This document shows, in pieces, positions 1-7,463 of a DNA stretch of 64,000 nucleotides (positions within the stretch are counted from its first letter, which is position 1; every line of letters begins with the position of its first letter). The translations under genes were made by a program, and so were the position numbers. Origin of the DNA: CAVSUZ01 sp963791885 (GTDB lineage Bacteria > Pseudomonadota > Alphaproteobacteria > Acetobacterales > Acetobacteraceae); contig CAWBUL010000006.1 of NCBI GenBank assembly GCA_963791885.1, positions 62,001 to 126,000 of the forward strand, read 5' to 3'. The notes under the pieces were generated by a model, which saw only the letters and a list, made by a program, of their open reading frames with translations, was not told the DNA's origin and did not search any database.

Positions 1-224
1 CGGGTTAAATGCGCGATGTACGCCGCCACGACCGCTGGAGAGGCTGGCATGGGGCATACGCCGCGGCTGTCGCACCAAGCAGCAAACAGCCTGACGTCGC
101 GCTGGTACCCAGCCCTGGTGCTCGCTGCCAATTCCTCACGAACCAATGTGCGCGCCAGGTCCAGATCATCAGCGATCAGGGCAGGGACGGAGGTGTCAGT
201 CAAAACAGCGAGGTCATGGGGCAT
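1..224 (-). CDS. Tyrosine site-specific recombinase, N-terminal part (runs off the window)
   Basis: Read on the minus strand, an ATG at 224 opens a frame with no stop to base 1. The translation begins MPHDLAVLTDTSVP and contains STRAGYQRDVRLFAAWCDSR and SPAVVAAYIAHL. This is the usual SAM-like, core-binding N-terminal domain of XerC/D-type integrases (one helix with TRxxYxRD, then a short loop before the next helix). The catalytic half would lie outside the window. The gene is divergent from the RHH gene at 287, and the 60-bp spacer holds a pair of direct repeats that may control both genes. The family call rests on motif resemblance only. Confidence 0.7.
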   Translation of the reverse strand, partial: MPHDLAVLTDTSVPALIADDLDLARTLVREELAASTRAGYQRDVRLFAAWCDSRGVCPMPASPAVVAAYIAHLT

Positions 225-239
225 TGTGAGGATTTCCCA

Positions 240-286
240 GATAAGGCATATATCCTACTGGGTTTCTCTCGTAAGGTATATAGCTA
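240..286. promoter_or_regulatory. Divergent intergenic region with a direct-repeat candidate operator
   Basis: Two direct repeats of the form TAAGGYATATA start near 242 and 271, about 30 bp apart, between the divergent recombinase and the RHH gene. RHH proteins usually bind short direct or inverted repeats in their own promoters, so autoregulation is a reasonable inference. No experiment or search supports it here. Confidence 0.4.
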
Positions 287-487
287 ATGGGTCGTCCTCT
301 GCTTTATCCCGATCACATGCTGGCGCAATTCCCGGCGCAGACCTTCGACCGCATCATTGCGGTTCTGCGGGACAAGGAAGACAGAGCGACGTTCATCCGA
401 CGGGCGGTCGAAGCGGAGCTGAAGCGGCGAGAACGTCTAACAGAGCGACGAAAGGCGGTGGCTCCGCGGAGGCGTGCCGGTGCCTGA
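287..487 (+). CDS. Small ribbon-helix-helix-like protein (66 aa)
   Basis: The protein begins MGRPLLYPDHMLAQF and contains TFDRIIAVLRDKEDRATF followed by IRRAVEAELKRRE. A short strand, two helices and a basic tail is the size and pattern of CopG/Arc-type RHH DNA-binding proteins, which control plasmid copy number, partition or toxin genes. It lies just downstream of a repeat pair that could be its operator and just upstream of a terminator-ended non-coding element. A second RHH-domain gene (45043-45741) sits in the same position relative to the second copy of that element. The exact role is unknown. Confidence 0.6.
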   Translation: MGRPLLYPDHMLAQFPAQTFDRIIAVLRDKEDRATFIRRAVEAELKRRERLTERRKAVAPRRRAGA

Positions 488-540
488 CGCCGCCCTCTGG
501 ATCAGGCCTTGGCGGTTTTTCTGAACCCCCCCCCTTTACG

Positions 541-793
541 GACAAAAAACCGCTCAGAGAGGCCCGCCCAGGCCGTTAGCGGCCCCGCCACCGTGATTTG
601 CCGCCCCCTGGCCGGATACCCGCCCCACAGCCCGGCAATTCAGGCGGATGGGCCTGATCTTCTCTGTTGCCATCGCCCGAATTCTCTTGGACGCCCTGGC
701 CGGCGACGCACCCGGCACTCCGTCCTTGTTAGGGCACAGCAGCCACCGCGCGCTTCCAGGCCCTCGGTCCCATCACGGATCGGGGGCCTTTTT
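541..793 (+). ncRNA. Conserved structured non-coding element, copy A (candidate RNA)
   Basis: No conserved reading frame is seen here. The segment is repeated on the opposite strand at 44395-44645, with long conserved blocks: CAATTCAG; CGAATTCTCTTGGACGCC (683-700 in one block, see the other copy); TTAGGGCACAGCAGCC; and a final hairpin. The two copies differ by indels that break every reading frame, while the terminator stem is kept through G-U changes. That pattern fits an RNA rather than a protein. It may be a plasmid regulatory RNA or origin-associated transcript. The 5' end is set only by where the similarity starts. Confidence 0.5.
758..793 (+). terminator. Rho-independent terminator of the copy A element
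   Basis: A 13-bp stem (AGGCCCTCGGTCC pairing with GGATCGGGGGCCT, with two G-U pairs) has a 6-base loop and is followed by TTTTT. The same stem occurs at 44395-44430 on the other strand. Confidence 0.8.
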
Positions 794-970
794 CGTTCCA
801 CCATCACCGCTTATTCGGCCACGGCACGCCGGCTTCGTTGCTGCCGAAATCACCTGCACGCGGTGCATTCTGACAATGCGCGATGATGACTAATGGTGGT
901 GCTGCGACTTGGCACACTGTGCGGAACGTCCGAGGCAATCAGGGCCCGGTCACTGAAAAACGAAAGCCCG

Positions 971-1525
971 ATGACCCAGAGCACCACAATAGGCGCACGC
1001 CTATACGCCACCGCCTGGTTCGCAGCCGCCGCAGTCAGCGTCGGAATTGGCGCCCTCGGCGCCGCCGCCACTGTCGATTTCTATAATTTTGAGGCCAGCG
1101 GCATCTTGCCGGAAACCCGCAGAGTATGGGCTGAGACGGCGGTGCCTCAGGCTAGGATACTGGCGCCTCCAGATGATTTTGTGTTCCCCACAGACAACAG
1201 GACTGAAGAGGCCAAGGTCGCGGCAGAAGTCCGCAGAATATGGGCCGAGATTGTAGTGCCTCAGGTTGAGACGGTGGTGCCTCCGGATGATTTTGTGTTC
1301 CCCACAGACAACAGGACTGAAGAGGCCAAGACGGCGGTGCCTCAGGCTAGGACACTGGCGCCTCCAGATGATTTTGTGTTCGAAAAGCCGGATATGACGG
1401 TGCCCAACGCGGTAGCGGCGGGCGCTGCCGCAGCGACCGCCATCGTCGCCTCCGTGCCGATCTTGTTGCTGTCACTGCTTCGCTGGATTGCAACCGGCGA
1501 GTGGCGCTTTGGTTTTCGCTTGTGA
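971..1525 (+). CDS. Membrane protein with internal tandem repeats
   Basis: I chose the ATG at 971 (MTQSTTIGARLYATAWF) because upstream residues look untranslated. An N-terminal hydrophobic segment (about residues 10-38) and a C-terminal one (about 143-170) enclose a soluble middle made of repeats. Each full repeat has RxxWAExxVPQ, then a PPDDFVFPTDNRTEEAK block; there are two full units and one partial unit. At the DNA level the units are nearly identical, which suggests recent tandem duplication. Both ends being anchored suggests a loop on one side of the membrane. No family is recognised. It follows the copy A element in the same direction. Confidence 0.55.
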   Translation: MTQSTTIGARLYATAWFAAAAVSVGIGALGAAATVDFYNFEASGILPETRRVWAETAVPQARILAPPDDFVFPTDNRTEEAKVAAEVRRIWAEIVVPQVETVVPPDDFVFPTDNRTEEAKTAVPQARTLAPPDDFVFEKPDMTVPNAVAAGAAAATAIVASVPILLLSLLRWIATGEWRFGFRL

Positions 1526-1749
1526 CCCCGACCCGTTACCGCGAATGCCTGGCAACTCTCGGACTGTCACAGCGTGGACTGGCTCCGTTGCTGTGCTGCT
1601 CCAATCGTCTGACACGGGAATGGGCGGCCGGGACCGAGACGGTACCGCCGCTGGTCGCAGATTGGCTTGAGGCGTGGGTTTCGATCAGGCGAGCGCACCC
1701 AGATCCCAAACCTCCGAAGGATTGGCGCCGACGCAGGAAGGCCGCTTGA
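1501..1749 (+). CDS. Small helix-turn-helix-like protein (82 aa)
   Basis: The frame overlaps the end of the repeat protein by 25 bp. It contains YRECLATLGLSQRGLAPLL, then LTREWAAGTETVPPLVADWL, then a basic tail ending WRRRRKAA. The first part reads like helices 1-3 of an XRE-type HTH in which a short second helix precedes the recognition helix. Such proteins are common next to plasmid and phage genes. Its stop at 1747 is close to the point where similarity between the two helicase 3' regions ends, so it may mark a recombination boundary. Confidence 0.5.
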   Translation: MALWFSLVTPTRYRECLATLGLSQRGLAPLLCCSNRLTREWAAGTETVPPLVADWLEAWVSIRRAHPDPKPPKDWRRRRKAA

Positions 1750-1835
1750 TGCGGATCATTGGTGTTGGCAAAGCTCCGCCTTTCGCCTCCCGAAAACTTC
1801 GTCAAAAATGCAATGAGTTTGGTTCGATCTGTCAC
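1690..1835 (-). CDS. Short conserved reading frame overlapping the helicase stop (start of a downstream gene)
   Basis: A GTG at 1835 overlaps the TGA of the helicase gene (GTGA). It encodes VTDRTKLIAFLTKFSG and then RRSFANTNDPHQAAF. The same beginning, VTDRTKLIAFLTKFSG, follows the second helicase gene at 42932. The two are nearly identical over about 95 bp and weaker beyond that. The frame stays open to 1536 but overlaps a better plus-strand gene, so only the conserved start is supported. It could be the stump of a translationally coupled partner gene. Confidence 0.4.
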
Positions 1836-4009
1836 CCATCGGGCGGGTGTTCCACTCGCCAGGGCAGTTCGGACCCGATTTGGGCGGTCAACCACGGCGC
1901 CGGCACCGAAGACATCCCCGGAACTCTCTGATCATCTTTTACGATTGCGGGGAGGACTTCGTTTTTCGCTGCCAGCAGGGGCTTCCGGCCATCGGTGAAC
2001 CGCTCGGTCTTCCAGTAGGCGAGAGGTCCGAACGCCTCGACCAGCTCAGCGTGCATGGCCTCGGCCTCCGCCTCGGGACAGATCGACCACTGCAACGCGT
2101 TGCCCTGGCCGCCCCTCTGCCATCGCACGCGGGCCCACGGTCGGCGGTCCCAGCGGACCCACTCGCGCACACAGGCCCACAACACGACGTCGTCACTCTG
2201 TCCGGGCTTCTGGAACCGCCTGATCCAGCGTTCCCGCTTGCTGCTCGCGGCCTTGTCGCTCGCGAACAGTTCGTCGTGCATGGCCTTCATCGTCACGGCG
2301 TTGAAATGCACGCGCGAGCGCAGCACCATCTCCCCGAGCTCGCCCGGCGCTTCCTGCCGCCACGGCGTCACATCGGTGAGCGGCACGCCCTGTGGTGCCA
2401 CGTTGCCGAACAAATATATCCGCACTGGATTTTCCGCTGTCCGCATCACGCCTCGGGCGCGAGCGAGAGCCTGTGAAACGCTCGCCCCAAGGTGGTAGTC
2501 GTACTCGGCCTGCATGTCGGGATCGCCGTAGCGCAGCACGTCGGGGATTTCCTTGCCGGTGCCGTCCGTCATCAGCACCCGCCCCGGCGCCCGCATCGTC
2601 TCCAGCGTCGTCGGTGCACGGCCTGTTTTCGCTCTGACCTGGCGCTCGATCTCCGCCCCCGGCAGGCGCATGCCATCTTGCACCACATGCACGCCGACAT
2701 CGCGCAATTCGTCATCACCGGCGTTCTGCCCGTGGTGACGGGGCGGCAGCATGCCCGGCACACCGGCGGTGATCTCCGCCTTGGTTCCCTTGAAACCAAC
2801 GAAGCCGCTCGCACTCTCGCCCAGCGCGTGCAGCCGCAGCCATCGGTTCAGCTCCTTCCGCTTCCGCTGGCTCCGCTGGTTATCGACTGTTCCTTTTGCG
2901 AAGCCGCCGACGATCTGCCGGGTTTCCGCGTATGGCGCGACCACGGCGGGCGGCTCGCGCACGACCAGACGCGGGAAGAACTGCCGCACGGTATCGAGCT
3001 GCGGCGTGCCGTTCGGCAGCAGCACCGGGATCTCCTGCAACCGCTGATCCGGCTTCAGCGTCGTGTGGATGGTCATGTCGCGCACCACGCCGCGCGTCGT
3101 CAGCTCGGTGTTGCCGGTAATGCGGCCAGAGGCGCCGGCGAACACCTCGGCCGCGACGGTGATGGCAGTCACCATCTTGCCGATCTCACCGTTGATCGCC
3201 TCGGCCGCGGCGGCTTCGCGCAGCTCCTCGAGCGACATCTTGGAATGCGCCGTCGACGCCCGCTTGCGCCGCCGGGTCAGGCCCGTCGCCTGAATGAAAT
3301 CCTCCGCCCGCAACCCTTCGGCGCGCAGCATCTCCGGTTTCATATCGCCGTCGCCGGGGACGGCTTTCGCGATCGCGGCCAGCAGCCATGCCAGTTTGCG
3401 TGTACCTGCATCGTCGGGTTCGCCCTCGCGCAGGACGGGCCATTTCGCCAGCGCGGTTTCTCTGAAGCTTTCCAGCGAGAGGCTAAAAATCCAGATGCCG
3501 TGCGGTGTGAAATCCTCCTCGATCGTCGCGCGGGCGATGCCGCGCGCCACGGCCTTCGGCAGACCGCTGAAGACCCGATTGCTTGCGGCGATCACCACGT
3601 CCGCCTTCGCGGCTTGATCCAGCATCGCGAGGAACGGGCAGCCGATGAAGCTTGGGCAGCCTGGCCCGCAAACCTGTTTGAGGAGGTCCATGTCGGCCTT
3701 GAGGCCCGCGGCCACGCGCTCGGACTGTTGGCACAGATCATCGGGCTTCGGATTGTACGGATCGCCACGGCCGAGCAGCGGCGCGACCGACTTTCCTATA
3801 GCACCCTTACACGAAATGATCGGATTTTGCCGCATCCGCGGGCCTTCAGGGCCTCGACACGCTTCTGCCAGTCCCGAGGTGGGTGGCGGCGGTGCATGGG
3901 TCTCTTGTTCCGTCTCCGGCCCATCTTCGGTTTCCGCCACTGGCAGAGGCCGAAGTTGTTTCAAAGTGCGCGATATCTGTGCCAGCGCCTCGGCAGGAAT
4001 GCGCGCCAC
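1832..4009 (-). CDS. Fe-S-type superfamily 2 helicase-like plasmid protein (copy A, lacking the Toprim/Walker A part)
   Basis: This 725-aa frame starts at a GTG at 4009; the frame is open back to 4096 without an ATG. Four cysteines at about 93, 114, 118 and 124 (C-x20-C-x3-C-x5-C) are followed by KADVVIAASNRVF, the layout of the Fe-S domain in XPD/DinG helicases and the ADVVVVNHxL segment after it. A motif II-like IEED lies near 163, and a motif VI-like QALARARGVMRTAENP near 515. The N-terminal Walker A seen in its homologue (39678-42934) is absent, so this copy is probably N-terminally truncated or has lost ATPase activity. Both copies end in GDELPWRV/GSELPWRV-x-HPPDG-type tails. Confidence 0.6.
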   Translation of the reverse strand: MARIPAEALAQISRTLKQLRPLPVAETEDGPETEQETHAPPPPTSGLAEACRGPEGPRMRQNPIISCKGAIGKSVAPLLGRGDPYNPKPDDLCQQSERVAAGLKADMDLLKQVCGPGCPSFIGCPFLAMLDQAAKADVVIAASNRVFSGLPKAVARGIARATIEEDFTPHGIWIFSLSLESFRETALAKWPVLREGEPDDAGTRKLAWLLAAIAKAVPGDGDMKPEMLRAEGLRAEDFIQATGLTRRRKRASTAHSKMSLEELREAAAAEAINGEIGKMVTAITVAAEVFAGASGRITGNTELTTRGVVRDMTIHTTLKPDQRLQEIPVLLPNGTPQLDTVRQFFPRLVVREPPAVVAPYAETRQIVGGFAKGTVDNQRSQRKRKELNRWLRLHALGESASGFVGFKGTKAEITAGVPGMLPPRHHGQNAGDDELRDVGVHVVQDGMRLPGAEIERQVRAKTGRAPTTLETMRAPGRVLMTDGTGKEIPDVLRYGDPDMQAEYDYHLGASVSQALARARGVMRTAENPVRIYLFGNVAPQGVPLTDVTPWRQEAPGELGEMVLRSRVHFNAVTMKAMHDELFASDKAASSKRERWIRRFQKPGQSDDVVLWACVREWVRWDRRPWARVRWQRGGQGNALQWSICPEAEAEAMHAELVEAFGPLAYWKTERFTDGRKPLLAAKNEVLPAIVKDDQRVPGMSSVPAPWLTAQIGSELPWRVEHPPDG

Positions 4010-4114
4010 GGGTGGCGGCTGACGCTTCTCGCGCTTCTTGCCAGAAACCGCCGGGACGCGTTTTGTGGCATCGCTAACGACCTTGCCGACCAGTTAGCAA
4101 CGGTATGGTGAAAT

Positions 4115-4624
4115 ATGCCTTCGACGATCGCGGCAGCTTTATCAATTACCCTGGCCATCTGCTCGCCTTTCGTCACCGCTCAGGCAGCGGCACCTGACCC
4201 GCGCATTGACCAGGTTGATCGTGTTGTCTCGCTCACAAAGGCCTTGGTCAAGGGTGTAGACCAATGCTTTAACCCATCTCACACAAAGGGGAATACCGCA
4301 GCGAAGAACAGATTAATCAAATTGGAAAATACAGCCCTGAGCGCGAAATCCAGCCTGACCAGTGGTGACGCCCCGAAACTGGCGCAATCGGCGGCTGAAC
4401 TGGAGGCGCAATGGGAGACATTCTCTGAGAAAGCGCCCATTGCCGCCCGTTTTCATTGCAACACTCAACGTAGATGCATGGAGCTTGGCTTTGAGGGACA
4501 TCCAAATTATCCGCATTGTCAGCCCGTGAATGGTAACAAGCATGCCAACGTTCAATACATTCAGTTTCAGCAATTGTTGCGGATCCCCCCCCAACTCCTA
4601 GGCGATTTGAGCCCCCGAAACTGA
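4115..4624 (+). CDS. Exported protein of unknown function
   Basis: A clear Sec signal peptide (MPSTIAAALSITLAICSPFVTAQAAA) precedes a mature domain of about 140 residues with a helical middle (LVKGVDQCF, then AAKNRLIKLENTALSAK) and several cysteines (CFNP, FHCN, RRCMEL, HCQPV), which suggests disulfides in the periplasm. No family is recognised. It is divergent from the helicase, with the start codons about 100 bp apart, and lies just outside the left end of the first IS407-group element. Confidence 0.6.
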   Translation: MPSTIAAALSITLAICSPFVTAQAAAPDPRIDQVDRVVSLTKALVKGVDQCFNPSHTKGNTAAKNRLIKLENTALSAKSSLTSGDAPKLAQSAAELEAQWETFSEKAPIAARFHCNTQRRCMELGFEGHPNYPHCQPVNGNKHANVQYIQFQQLLRIPPQLLGDLSPRN

Positions 4625-4812
4625 CGGGGATAGGAGTGTCGTGTAGCGCTGCGATGTGGCTATGGCTTCGTGCTTTGTTGCCCACACCAACCAGCGCATG
4701 ATGCACGTGATGCGGCGAGGCTCCGATGATGACCTGCTCCCGGCAAACTGGACCGTTTTGACTGAGAAAAACCCGCTAGGTTTGGCCAGGAGGCAACCGA
4801 GGGGGTTGGCCG

Positions 4813-5079
4813 ATGAAGCAATCGCGGTTCAGCGAGCAGCAGATCGCCTTCATCCTGCAGCAGGCCGAGCAGGGTGTGGCGGTCGAGGAGGTGTGCCGGA
4901 AGGCCGGCATCTCAATTCAGACCTATTACCGATGGCGCAAGAAGTATGGCGGGCTGATGCCGTCGGAGATGAAGCGGCTGAAGCTCCTGGAAGAAGAGAA
5001 CGCGCGCCTGAAACGGCTGGTGGCCGACCTTTCGCTGGACAAAGTCATGCTGCAGGACGTTGTCAAAAGAAAGTTATGA
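4813..5079 (+). CDS. IS407-group transposase OrfA (HTH protein)
   Basis: This 88-aa protein starts MKQSRFSEQQIAFILQQAEQ. It has the HTH EEVCRKAGISIQTYYRWRKK and a C-terminal leucine zipper (LKLLEEENARLKRLVADL), as in other IS3-family OrfA proteins, which bind the IS ends. An A-rich AAAAG run at 5065-5069 near its end could support programmed -1 frameshifting into orfB, giving the OrfAB transposase. Alternatively, orfB can start at the ATG at 5077, which overlaps the orfA stop. Confidence 0.9.
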   Translation: MKQSRFSEQQIAFILQQAEQGVAVEEVCRKAGISIQTYYRWRKKYGGLMPSEMKRLKLLEEENARLKRLVADLSLDKVMLQDVVKRKL

Positions 5080-5708
5080 AGCCTGCTCGGGCCCGGGACC
5101 TGGTCGAATATCTGCGCACCAGTTACCGGATCAGCATCCGGCGTGCCTGTGGTGCTCTTCGTTTCGACCGTTCGACATACCACTACAGGCATCGCCGTCC
5201 CGAGCAGGCCAGTCTCCGCAAACGCATCCACGAGTTGGCCGAGAGCCGCGTGCGATATGGCTATCGGCGCATCCACATCCTGCTTCGACGGGAAGGCTGG
5301 GGCGTCAACCACAAGCGGACGCGACGGCTCTACCGGGAGGAGGGTTTGCAGTTGCGCAGGAAGACACCGAAACGGAAGGTCTCGGCGAAACAGCGCCAGG
5401 ACCGCGTGATCGCCACGGCTGCGAACGAGTGTTGGTCGATGGACTTCCTGTCCGACCAGCTGTTCGACGGCCGCAAGATCCGCGTTCTGACCATCGTCGA
5501 CAACTTTACCCGGATCTCGCCGGCGATCGATGTGCGGCTGAGCTATCGCGGCGCCGATGTGGTGGCCACGTTGGAGCGGATCGCGACGATCCATGGCCGC
5601 CCGAAATGCATCCGGGTGGATAACGGGCCGGAGTTTATCTCCAAGGAGCTGGACCTCTGGGCGTGGATGCATGGGGTGGCGTTGGACTTCTCCCGCCCGG
5701 GCAAGCCG
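5077..5708 (+). pseudogene. IS407-group transposase OrfB, 5' part
   Basis: The frame holds the HTH_21 region (SYRISIRRACGALRFDRSTY) and the start of the rve DDE core (WSMDFLSDQL with the first Asp, then RVDNGPEFISKEL with the second Asp). It breaks off after FSRPGKP, where the IS256 element is inserted. The intact version is at 53966-54804. Confidence 0.9.
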
Positions 5709-7142
5709 GTCGTGTCCCAGTTCGTGGTGTAGGAGCTGTGGGTAAGTGGCCTGCCGGAGCGACCGCCAAGAGTACCGCCAAGAGTTTGGAGTAGGCAGGC
5801 CACTTATCCACAGCGGTGGTCACCGTGGTGCTCCTGGGTAGGGTTGGGTTGCAACACGCAACTCTGACCTTGGAGGCCACCCCGATGACCGACGACATGA
5901 TCACCCTTCGCGAGCTGATGGAGAAGGGTTCGGACGCGACACTGCTGCGCGAGATGATCGGCTTCGCCGCGCAGCGTCTGATGGAACTGGAGACCGAGAC
6001 TCTGTGCGGTGCTGGCCACGGCGAGCGCAGCGAGAATCGGACCAACCTGCGCAACGGCTACCGGGATCGCGACTGGCAGACACGTGCTGGGACCGTGGAG
6101 CTGCGCATACCGAAGCTACGCCGCGGCAGCTACTTTCCCGGCTTTCTGGAGCCGCGCCGGATGGCGGAGAAGGCGCTAACCGCGGTGATCCAAGAGTCCT
6201 ACGTCCAGGGCATCTCAACCCGCTCGGTGGACGAGCTGGTCAAGGCGATGGGGCTGGAGGGCATCAGCAAAAGCCAAGTGTCGCGGCTCTGTGCCGAGAT
6301 CGACGAGCGGGTGCAGACGTTCCTGCACCGTCCGATCGAAGGCGAGTGGCCGTATCTGTGGCTGGATGCCACCTATGTCAAAGCCCGGCGTGATCATCAT
6401 ATCGTCTCGGTGGCCGTGATTGTCGCCATGGCGGTCAACACGGACGGCCGTCGCGAGGTGCTGGGCATGACCATCGGCAACAGCGAAGCCGAGCCGTTCT
6501 GGACCGAGTTCCTGCGCTCGCTCACGCGCCGCGGCCTACGCGGCGTCAAGCTGGTCATCTCCGACGCGCATGAAGGCCTGAAAGCAGCGATTGCCAAAGT
6601 GCTTGGCGCGACCTGGCAGCGCTGTCGCGTGCACTTCATGCGCAATGCCTTGGCGCATGCCGGAAAGACGCAGCGACGGATCGTCTCGGCGTGGATCGGC
6701 ACGGCGTTTGCCCAGGATGATGCTGAGGCCGCTCGCAAGCAGTGGCGACAGGTCGCCGATCAAGCCAGGCCACGCATCAGCAAGCTCGCCGCCCTGATGG
6801 ACCATGCCGAAGCTGATGTCCTGGCCTACATGGGCTTTCCGGCACAGCACCGCACCAAGATACACAGCACCAATCCGCTCGAACGCCTCAATGGGGAGAT
6901 CAAGCGGCGCAGCGAGGTGGTGGGTATCTTCCCGAACGAAGCCGCTGTTACCCGGCTGGTTGGTGCACTGCTACTCGAACAGAATGATGAATGGGCCGTT
7001 CAGCGTGCCCGCTATATGACCCTGGAAACCATCGCTCCCCTGGGCCATGATCTCAGCGTCAGTCTGCCTCTCATCGCAGCCTGACACGGCGGTCCAACCC
7101 GCCAAGGAGTTCTGCTCCTACACCACGTGTTGGGACACCATC
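5709..7142 (+). mobile_element. IS256-family element inserted in the IS407-group copy 1
   Basis: The ends share GTGTCCCA and CGTGGTGTAGGAGC as inverted repeats (left about 5712-5737, right about 7112-7139). The host sequence GGCAAGCCG is present on both sides (5700-5708 and 7143-7151) but only once in the uninterrupted copy 2, so it is an 8-9 bp target duplication, as usual for IS256. Confidence 0.9.
5885..7084 (+). CDS. IS256-family transposase (Mutator superfamily)
   Basis: I chose the ATG at 5885 (MTDDMITLRELMEKG), giving about 399 aa, the typical length for the family. DDE residues lie in WLDATYVKAR, VISDAHEGLK and NPLERLNGEIKRR. The CxxH-like segment RCRVHFMRNAL is also typical. The frame is complete, so this element may be active. 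The nearest similar elements are those that insert with 8-9 bp duplications. Confidence 0.92.
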   Translation: MTDDMITLRELMEKGSDATLLREMIGFAAQRLMELETETLCGAGHGERSENRTNLRNGYRDRDWQTRAGTVELRIPKLRRGSYFPGFLEPRRMAEKALTAVIQESYVQGISTRSVDELVKAMGLEGISKSQVSRLCAEIDERVQTFLHRPIEGEWPYLWLDATYVKARRDHHIVSVAVIVAMAVNTDGRREVLGMTIGNSEAEPFWTEFLRSLTRRGLRGVKLVISDAHEGLKAAIAKVLGATWQRCRVHFMRNALAHAGKTQRRIVSAWIGTAFAQDDAEAARKQWRQVADQARPRISKLAALMDHAEADVLAYMGFPAQHRTKIHSTNPLERLNGEIKRRSEVVGIFPNEAAVTRLVGALLLEQNDEWAVQRARYMTLETIAPLGHDLSVSLPLIAA

Positions 7143-7151
7143 GGCAAGCCG

Positions 7152-7355
7152 ACCGACAATGCCTTTGCGGAGTCGTTCAATGGCAAGTTCCGGACCGAAT
7201 GTCTCAACGTCTTTTGGTTCCTCAGCCTCGACGACGCGGCGGCTAAATGCGAAGCTTGGCGGAGGGATTACAATGAGGTCCGTCCACACAGCGCGATCGG
7301 CAACCAAACCCCGCTCGCGCGGGCTTTTGCCTCAGCTCAGGCATGCCTGACCTGA
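7152..7355 (+). pseudogene. IS407-group transposase OrfB, 3' part
   Basis: Directly after the IS256 element the orfB frame resumes with TDNAFAESFNGKFRTECLN, containing the last catalytic Glu region, and WRRDYNEVRPHSAIGNQTP. It ends FASAQACLT. Joined to 5077-5708, it restores a complete OrfB. Confidence 0.9.
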
Positions 7356-7360
7356 GGCAA

Positions 7361-7462
7361 AACAAGCCCGGGGATTCTCAGTCAACGTGGTCCAAGGTTG
7401 GGGCCAGGCTCAACAAGCCCGGGGATTCTCAGTCAACGTGGTCCAAGGTTGGGGCCAGGCTC
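7361..7462 (+). repeat. 51-bp tandem duplication of the IS right end
   Basis: The unit from AACAAGCCCGGGGATTC to GGCCAGGCTC occurs at 7361-7411 and again, unchanged, at 7412-7462. The second IS copy has only one unit, so the duplication is specific to this copy and gives it two possible right ends. Confidence 0.9.
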
Positions 7463-7463
7463 A

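Larger units (their letters stand above)
4730..7463 (+). mobile_element. IS407-group (IS3 family) element, copy 1, interrupted by an IS256 element
   Basis: The left end TGACCTGCTCCCGG and the right end, ending GGGGCCAGGCTCA, form imperfect inverted repeats and match the second copy at 53909-55151. OrfA and orfB overlap in the IS3 manner. OrfB is cut at 5708 by an IS256 insertion and resumes at 7152. The last 51 bp (7361-7411) are tandemly duplicated at 7412-7462. The left flank is atga and the right flank gccg; copy 2 has the reciprocal pair. Confidence 0.9.

Noticed and set aside
70..280. A tRNA or other RNA near the left edge.
   Set aside because: No cloverleaf could be folded; the minus strand reads well as the start of a tyrosine recombinase.
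648..893. An open plus-strand frame across the copy A element that shares ILLDA with a frame in copy B.
   Set aside because: The two copies go out of frame with each other through indels directly after ILLDA, so no protein is conserved; the RNA reading is better.
1536..1895. The full 119-aa minus-strand frame downstream of the helicase as a gene.
   Set aside because: Only its start (VTDRTKLIAFLTKFSG) is conserved with the other locus; the rest is antisense to a better plus-strand gene.
2492..4111. A 539-aa plus-strand open frame opposite the helicase gene.
   Set aside because: It is arginine- and histidine-rich shadow sequence with no motifs, antisense to a gene with clear helicase motifs.
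7361..7462. The 51-bp tandem repeat as a possible CRISPR start.
   Set aside because: There are only two contiguous units, no spacers and no cas genes; it is the duplicated IS end.
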